Positions 59,531 through 64,000 of a stretch of DNA of 64,000 nt are shown here, in pieces. Under the pieces are notes generated by a model. That model did not search any database, was not told the DNA's origin, and was given only the letters and a program-made list of their open reading frames with translations. Position 1 is the stretch's first letter. Every line of letters begins with the position of its first letter. The stretch is from an uncultured Alistipes sp. (GTDB lineage Bacteria > Bacteroidota > Bacteroidia > Bacteroidales > Rikenellaceae). The stretch is taken from assembly GCA_910584485.1 (NCBI GenBank), contig CAJUAV010000004.1:110784-174783 (forward strand), written 5' to 3'. The position numbers and the translations under genes are program-made.

Positions 59531-60637
59531 TTAATGAAATGGCTTTACAAGCGTTTTTAAGAAGGGAGTCATTTCGGGAAGAAAGCGCTGTTGCAGATAA
59601 AGAGCTTTCGATTTTATCCCTCGAAGATTCCTTAAATTCATTCTCTCGCCGGTTATGCGGTCATAAAGGGCTTCGTGGGAAGGGATTAAGGTGAAATCCA
59701 ATGATCGGTTATTTCTGATGAAGCTCGTCAGGGATTTTCGGATTCCTTCTTCCGTTGAAAGAAAAGACGAGGTCTCCGTGAACTTGTCGATAGCGGAATT
59801 ATCGAATCGTCGGTTGAACCACCTATCATAGATCACCTGATATTTGCGACTCTTATACTTGATATATGGATGTCGTTCAATCATTTTGACTTTGGGCCTT
59901 TTCCCCGTTTCCTCTTCGATGATGTCAAGATATAAATCAAGAATTTTTCTCCATTTGACAGCTGTGGGGCCTGTGATGTGAAAAGCTCTCCCATAGGCAT
60001 CTTCGTTGCCTATAATGGCAGCTATGCCGCGTGCCACATCGAAGCCATACGTCAAGGTCGTGTAGCGTTCGGCGATGTCTTCGGAAAATACGATTGTATG
60101 TCCCAGCAGTGCGCGATACAGCCACTCGCTTAATTCCAATGCGCCCAGTTGAAGCCGATTCTCGGCAAAGGTGATATACGGGCGGATAATCGTCCAATTT
60201 CCCCCCCCCGCGGTTTTTAGTATATTTTCTTGCCTCGCTTTGGTAAGGGCATATTCATCGGTGGTCAGATATTCTTCATCCGTGCATGTGTCCAGCAAGC
60301 GCGGACTATCTTCGGTAATGACCATTTCTGTGTCGGCATATACCCTGGATGAACTGATAAAAACATATTGCGTGCAAGACTTTAATAATTTTGTTGCACG
60401 CTTGCGAAATTCATCGGTGTTATAGACCATGAAATCCACGATGACATCATATTTTTCAGTAAGCAGTTCATCGAGAAAGGCGTTGTCGTGCGCATTTCCT
60501 GCTATATATCTGATGTTATTGGATGAAGGATGCGATTTCCGCGAAGTAATAGCTATCGATTTGTCTTTTTGTGATGATAATATCGCAGACAAATGAGAAC
60601 CCATGGCACCGGTTCCTCCCAGTAATAATATTTTCAT
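59531..60637 (-). CDS. NAD-dependent epimerase/dehydratase, phase-variable candidate
   Basis: 368 residues, extended SDR fold. Nucleotide-binding LLLGGTGAMGSHLSAIL, then FISSSRVYAD (Ser), and the catalytic pair in YALTK (Tyr129, Lys133), followed by NWTIIRPYITFAENRL. It would act on a nucleotide-linked hexose. Codons 143-146 (KTAGGGNW) contain nine consecutive G (60201-60209) immediately before the conserved NWTIIRP strand, so a slip would remove the substrate domain. It is 14 bp from the flippase gene and 20 bp from the ThDP enzyme gene. Confidence 0.88.
   Translation of the reverse strand: MKILLLGGTGAMGSHLSAILSSQKDKSIAITSRKSHPSSNNIRYIAGNAHDNAFLDELLTEKYDVIVDFMVYNTDEFRKRATKLLKSCTQYVFISSSRVYADTEMVITEDSPRLLDTCTDEEYLTTDEYALTKARQENILKTAGGGNWTIIRPYITFAENRLQLGALELSEWLYRALLGHTIVFSEDIAERYTTLTYGFDVARGIAAIIGNEDAYGRAFHITGPTAVKWRKILDLYLDIIEEETGKRPKVKMIERHPYIKYKSRKYQVIYDRWFNRRFDNSAIDKFTETSSFLSTEEGIRKSLTSFIRNNRSLDFTLIPSHEALYDRITGERMNLRNLRGIKSKALYLQQRFLPEMTPFLKTLVKPFH
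60201..60209 (-). repeat. G9 homopolymer in the epimerase gene
   Basis: Nine G on the coding strand at codons 144-146, followed by AAATTGG. The frame is intact with nine. Confidence 0.95.
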
Positions 60638-60651
60638 AATATCTGTTATTG

Positions 60652-62169
60652 CTATGGAACAAATCTCCGTATGACTTTCGTGAACGGCTTGGAGATCAAC
60701 GCCCGTTCGTTTTCATTCATGCTCCATTTCCAAACGAGTGGCACATAAAGCAGCATAATGCCGATTGCGAACAGGGCGAATTCTTGCCAATTCCGGATCT
60801 CGATATGATTCATTAGCATATATCCGAGGACGGCTATCATAATGGGAACAACGGCCATTTTCCCGATTTCTTTCCAGAATCGGAAGATGTCGATTCCTTG
60901 CTTTTTATGGTAATACCAGTTGAGTATCACTCCTTGGCCTATGATATTGGCAACGCCTACGGCTATGGCGCATCCGATTGCTCCGTAATATCTTGAAAGA
61001 AGGATCTGTCCGATAAGGCTGACGGCGCCTACGGTCACCAACATCAGGGAGCGAAATTTTTGCTGATTGCGCGCCTGTAATATGGAGATGCCGGTATTCT
61101 GAATCAGCGGGACAAGCGTAGAGAGGAAGAAAATGAGCTCGATATAATATACCGGGGCATATGCTTCTCCGGCCCACAGATAGATAAAAGGTCTGCCTAA
61201 AATAATAAATCCGACAAGAATGAGCGCCATGGTGATGAATTGCAGGCGCCCGATCCGAATGAACAGGTCCGAAATCTCTTTTTTAGATTTGTGAAGCGCT
61301 ACCATAGAGGTGATTCTAGGCAGCAGCACATTGCTGATTCCACCCGAAAACATGAAATACATCTGCATCAGCGTTACGCCTAAAGCAAAGAGCGCCACTT
61401 CGACGGTGCCTGAAGTCGCTCCCAGTACAAATTGTCCGGTATTGAAATAGAACTTGAACATGATATCCCCCAGGAATACCCAAACGGAGAAATTCAAAAT
61501 CTGCTTGATAAACGGCCATTTGAAATGGTCAAAACGCAACTTGACCCGAAGCTCCTTTTTGCAATATATGAAATGGGCGGATAAGAGCAATACATTGAAA
61601 ACGGTCTGTACAACGACGAGTCCGACTGCTTTGTAACCGGCGTACAGAACCCCCATCAGCACCGCTGTCGAGAGGACGATCCTCAAGATGAGAACCGTTT
61701 TCTGGAACAGAAATCTTTCGTAGGCGGCAATAATGGACCCGAATATGCTCATCGGGAACGTAAAGGCCAGGTTGACGAGCAGGAGCAGAATCATGATGCG
61801 GGCCTGTGAAAGGTCCTCTGGTGTCATGGTTCTGTCAAAAAGCCAGTCAATGTTAAAATAAAGCAGCAGCCCCAGGCCGAACGAAATCACTCCGATGATC
61901 GAATACAACGTGAAAAACAGGCCGAAAAGGGCGTGTTGTTCTTGCAGTTTTCCTTCAGCCTGATATTTGGCCGTATATCTAACCACGGCAGGGCCGAATC
62001 CGAAGTCAAGGAGTGTCAGATAGGCGATGATCGAAGCAACCAAAGAGTAGAGCCCGTACTCGTTTTGACCGAGCATGCGCAGCATGAACGGGGTATAGAG
62101 AAGCCCGACCAGAGCGTTCAGGCCTATAATGACATAATTGAGTACGGCTCCTGCCTTGATTTGATTCAT
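60652..62169 (-). CDS. Oligosaccharide flippase, Wzx/PST family
   Basis: 505 residues with 12-14 membrane helices, MATE-like/MOP superfamily. Start MNQIKAGAVLNYVIIGLNAL and LLYTPFMLRMLGQNEYGLYS are the family signature; LLDFGFGPAVVRYTAKYQAE follows. It would translocate the undecaprenyl-linked repeat unit across the inner membrane. First structural gene after upxY, 187 bp downstream. That gap shows no ORF and no clear terminator. Confidence 0.94.
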   Translation of the reverse strand: MNQIKAGAVLNYVIIGLNALVGLLYTPFMLRMLGQNEYGLYSLVASIIAYLTLLDFGFGPAVVRYTAKYQAEGKLQEQHALFGLFFTLYSIIGVISFGLGLLLYFNIDWLFDRTMTPEDLSQARIMILLLLVNLAFTFPMSIFGSIIAAYERFLFQKTVLILRIVLSTAVLMGVLYAGYKAVGLVVVQTVFNVLLLSAHFIYCKKELRVKLRFDHFKWPFIKQILNFSVWVFLGDIMFKFYFNTGQFVLGATSGTVEVALFALGVTLMQMYFMFSGGISNVLLPRITSMVALHKSKKEISDLFIRIGRLQFITMALILVGFIILGRPFIYLWAGEAYAPVYYIELIFFLSTLVPLIQNTGISILQARNQQKFRSLMLVTVGAVSLIGQILLSRYYGAIGCAIAVGVANIIGQGVILNWYYHKKQGIDIFRFWKEIGKMAVVPIMIAVLGYMLMNHIEIRNWQEFALFAIGIMLLYVPLVWKWSMNENERALISKPFTKVIRRFVP

Positions 62170-62356
62170 TGGACCGGTAAATGATACGGGGGCTTGCTTC
62201 AGTCCCTTTCCTGATGAATTAAGATGTTTGTGCGGCAGCAGATGCGGTTATTTTCTGCTTTCGCTATACGACGCGGCTAGCTTCTGTACGGCATACGGCG
62301 TCGACTTGATCCCGTACATATCGAAATTTCGTCGAGCGCGATTGGCTCACAGCATA

Positions 62357-62899
62357 TCAGCCTATTTTTTCAAGCAGGGACGGAGGAATGAACGGTAGCA
62401 TGACCATACAAATGCCCTCTATTTTGATGACGACATGTTTGTTCTTTTTCACTCGCTGCACGTATCCTTCATGCCCTTTATAGACTCCGCCGATGACTCT
62501 GACGTGTTCGTTTTCCCTGAAATCCGTTTTGTTGAAAATTTCGCATTCGGAGGGGCCATCCATGCTTAACAGACGGAGCAGATCGATCGAATGCTGGGAA
62601 ATGACCTGAATTTTGTTCTCTTTCGGATAGCGGTATATCCAAAACGATATGAACATGTCGGGATGCTTTCGACCGTCCGCTTCGAGTGCCAACGCATTTG
62701 CAAGACTTGTCTTGATGAACAGCACATGGGGAATAATCGCACGCTTATGCGCCCTCTTCCCGGGAACAGCAACGATTTTTTTTGGAAAAAACACTTCGTC
62801 ACACACGGCTCCCAGCACCTTTTCGGCTCTGAAATCCTGTCTGGTTCTGATGGCGAACCATTGCGTCTCGTGTGTGTGGTCCAAAGTGTTAACGTTCAT
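62357..62899 (-). CDS. UpxY-family (NusG-like) transcription antiterminator
   Basis: 180 residues. NGN domain at the N-terminus (ETQWFAIRTRQDFRAEKVL; AIIPHVLFIKTSL) and a KOW motif near 138-165 (VRVIGGVYKGHEGYVQRVKK). In Bacteroides, UpxY proteins encoded first in capsule operons prevent premature termination in their own leader. Position as the first gene of an operon of 11 more genes with a leader of about 195 nt agrees. No UpxZ-like gene follows. Slightly higher in A+T than the core genome. Confidence 0.93.
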   Translation of the reverse strand: MNVNTLDHTHETQWFAIRTRQDFRAEKVLGAVCDEVFFPKKIVAVPGKRAHKRAIIPHVLFIKTSLANALALEADGRKHPDMFISFWIYRYPKENKIQVISQHSIDLLRLLSMDGPSECEIFNKTDFRENEHVRVIGGVYKGHEGYVQRVKKNKHVVIKIEGICMVMLPFIPPSLLEKIG

Positions 62900-63099
62900 G
62901 TTAAGCTATATCGTACCCCTTTGCGCGACACCCGACTTTCATCATCATCACGCATGATCTGTAACCGTCCGTTTGCTTGACGCTTCGGATCTCGGGGACG
63001 AGCCTGTACAGGTGCTTTCCCGTTGGTTATCGCACATCAGGCAGCTGTTCAAGCCTACGCGTGTCGAGTCGTATTCGCCGAAAGATGCCTAATCGTGTA
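62900..63099 (-). other. Capsule operon leader
   Basis: About 195-nt untranslated leader between the promoter at 63100 and upxY. It has a perfect 10-bp palindrome CCTGTACAGG (63003-63012). No convincing ORF. By analogy with Bacteroides this would be where UpxY acts on RNA polymerase; the sequence element itself was not recognised. Confidence 0.5.
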
Positions 63100-63131
63100 C
63101 AAAATTAAGAAAATCCTTGATAAATATCAAA
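63100..63131 (-). promoter_or_regulatory. Promoter of the capsule operon
   Basis: On the minus strand TTTG (63131-63128), 20-bp spacer, TAATTTTG (63107-63100). The -33 box lies in an inverted repeat TTGATA-AA-TATCAA (63117-63130), possibly an operator. No flanking inverted repeats of the kind that invert Bacteroides capsule promoters were found. Confidence 0.75.
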
Positions 63132-63296
63132 TTTTCTCGGTGGCCGGTTCTTCTCGACTACGAATGATCGATTATGCCAGACTAAAAGTCGCGGATACAT
63201 TCGGTCCTCGTTGTCGCGGCGAAGTGAAATGCGCAATTATTGTCAGGACATCCGCGGCATGATTATATTGGTAGCTCGCATGTTGTAGCCGCAGAT

Positions 63297-63327
63297 AAAC
63301 GCCGCGTCTTTTTCGCGGCGTTTTTTT
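63297..63327 (+). terminator. Orphan rightward intrinsic terminator upstream of ileS
   Basis: Perfect 10-bp stem AAACGCCGCG/CGCGGCGTTT with a 7-base loop, followed by a T run (TTTTATTTTTT). It faces right, yet no rightward gene precedes it in this window: the spacer 62900-63433 has only the leftward capsule leader. It may end a short non-coding RNA or protect the capsule leader from antisense read-through. Confidence 0.85.
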
Positions 63328-63347
63328 ATTTTTTCGATCCGATGTTG

Positions 63348-63355
63348 TATCTTTG
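63348..63355 (+). promoter_or_regulatory. -7 box of ileS
   Basis: TATCTTTG matches TAnnTTTG, 78 bp before the ileS ATG and just after the orphan terminator. The -33 region is T-rich without an exact TTG. Confidence 0.65.
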
Positions 63356-63433
63356 TCCGTTAAAGAACCGCCCGCAGACGCGAGGCGGCCGCGCTGCGGC
63401 GCGGGAGGACAACGAGCAATAATACAATCGCAT

Positions 63434-64000
63434 ATGAAATTCAAGGAGTACAAAGGCCTCGATCTGGCCGCCGTCGCCGACGAGGTGCTCGCCCGCTGGG
63501 ATCGGGACCGCACCTTCGAAAAGAGCCTCTCGACGCGCGAGGGGCATCCGTCGTTCGTCTTCTACGAGGGTCCTCCGTCGGCCAACGGCCTGCCGGGCAT
63601 CCACCACGTGATGGCCCGCACGATCAAGGACGTTTTCTGCCGCTACAAGACGCAGCAGGGCTTTCAGGTACACCGCAAGGCGGGATGGGACACGCACGGT
63701 CTGCCCGTCGAGCTGGGCGTGGAGAAGAAACTCGGCATCACGAAGGAGGATATCGGCAAGACGATTTCGATCGAGGAGTACAACCGCACCTGCCGCGAGG
63801 CGGTGATGGAGTTCACGGGCGTCTGGGAGGACCTCACGCGCAAGATGGGCTACTGGGTCAACATGCAGGACCCGTACGTCACCTACGAAAACAAGTATAT
63901 CGAGACCCTGTGGTGGATGCTCAAGCAGCTCTACGACAAGGGGCTGCTTTATAAGGGATACACGATCCAGCCCTATTCGCCCGCAGCGGGCACGGGCCTT
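63434..64000 (+). CDS. ileS: Isoleucyl-tRNA synthetase (5' part, continues beyond window)
   Basis: First 189 residues of a class I aminoacyl-tRNA synthetase charging tRNA-Ile. FVFYEGPPSANGLPGIHHV holds the HIGH-type ATP motif, then MARTIKDVFCRYKTQQGFQV, GWDTHGLPVELGVEK and KMGYWVNMQDPYVTYENKYI, which distinguish IleS from LeuS and ValS. The KMSKS loop is outside the window. G+C returns to the core level here, marking the right edge of the capsule island. Confidence 0.97.
   Translation, partial: MKFKEYKGLDLAAVADEVLARWDRDRTFEKSLSTREGHPSFVFYEGPPSANGLPGIHHVMARTIKDVFCRYKTQQGFQVHRKAGWDTHGLPVELGVEKKLGITKEDIGKTISIEEYNRTCREAVMEFTGVWEDLTRKMGYWVNMQDPYVTYENKYIETLWWMLKQLYDKGLLYKGYTIQPYSPAAGTGL

Noticed and set aside
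63268..63279. TTGGTAGCTCGC resembles a tRNA D-arm upstream of ileS
   Set aside because: No acceptor, anticodon or T-arm sequence can be arranged around it, so it is neither a tRNA nor a supported tRNA-fragment attachment site.
62900..63433. Invertible capsule promoter as in Bacteroides fragilis
   Set aside because: No pair of inverted repeats of 12 bp or more flanking the promoter was found by eye, and no invertase gene lies in the window. A computed inverted-repeat search could overturn this.

Overview
The window looks like a chromosome segment of a high-G+C gut Bacteroidales, most probably Alistipes or a close relative. This is inferred from SusC/SusD pairs with ECF sigma and FecR regulators, promoters of the Bacteroidetes type (TTG, about 19 bp, TAnnTTTG), a UpxY-type capsule antiterminator, weak or absent Shine-Dalgarno sites, and G+C-rich housekeeping genes next to clearly A+T-richer accessory DNA. 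No tRNA, rRNA, CRISPR array, transposase or phage gene was seen.

Layout. (1) 1-19187 is a polysaccharide utilization locus. A leftward ECF sigma factor, a FecR anti-sigma factor and a beta-glucuronidase-like GH2 enzyme lie back to back with a rightward operon. That operon holds a second FecR, a large GH2 enzyme with two discoidin-like modules, a SusC-type TonB receptor with an STN signalling domain, a SusD lipoprotein, a heparinase II/III-type lyase and a GLUG-metallophosphatase broken by one frameshift. A convergent LamG-like lipoprotein closes the locus. (2) 19261-20076 is a small, A+T-richer pair: a Nim-like flavoprotein and an SMR exporter. (3) 20264-41680 is mostly housekeeping: aminotransferase, TrmH/SpoU methylase, rsgA, cvpA-like, nfo, AraC regulator, lipid kinase, apbE, rpsO, pnp, an OmpA/TPR lipoprotein, ferritin, a PepSY-like protein, a TonB receptor, greA, bamD, rpoZ, coaBC and recN. 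The long spacers here carry hairpin-rich dispersed repeats. (4) 41760-44805 holds an acetyltransferase, a TPR/HTH membrane regulator with a composition break inside the gene, and two small accessory proteins. (5) korAB and ugd follow. (6) 49422-62899 is an A+T-richer, entirely leftward capsule or exopolysaccharide operon: upxY, flippase, NAD-dependent epimerase, ThDP enzyme, acyltransferase, pyruvyltransferase, polymerase, glycosyltransferases. (7) ileS begins at 63434 and runs off the window.

How the parts work together. In the PUL, ligand bound at SusC/SusD would be signalled through the STN domain to FecR and the sigma factor, inducing surface and periplasmic enzymes against what is probably a uronic-acid or amino-sugar glycan (inference). 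In the capsule locus, ugd could supply UDP-glucuronate, and the operon would build, decorate, flip and polymerise a repeat unit.

The most striking observation is that three genes of the capsule operon (GT14-like glycosyltransferase, acyltransferase, epimerase) each carry an in-frame run of exactly nine G. No other G or C run longer than about six was noticed. This suggests slipped-strand phase variation of capsule structure, a mechanism different from the invertible promoters known in Bacteroides. The ON/OFF behaviour itself is inference and needs read-level data.
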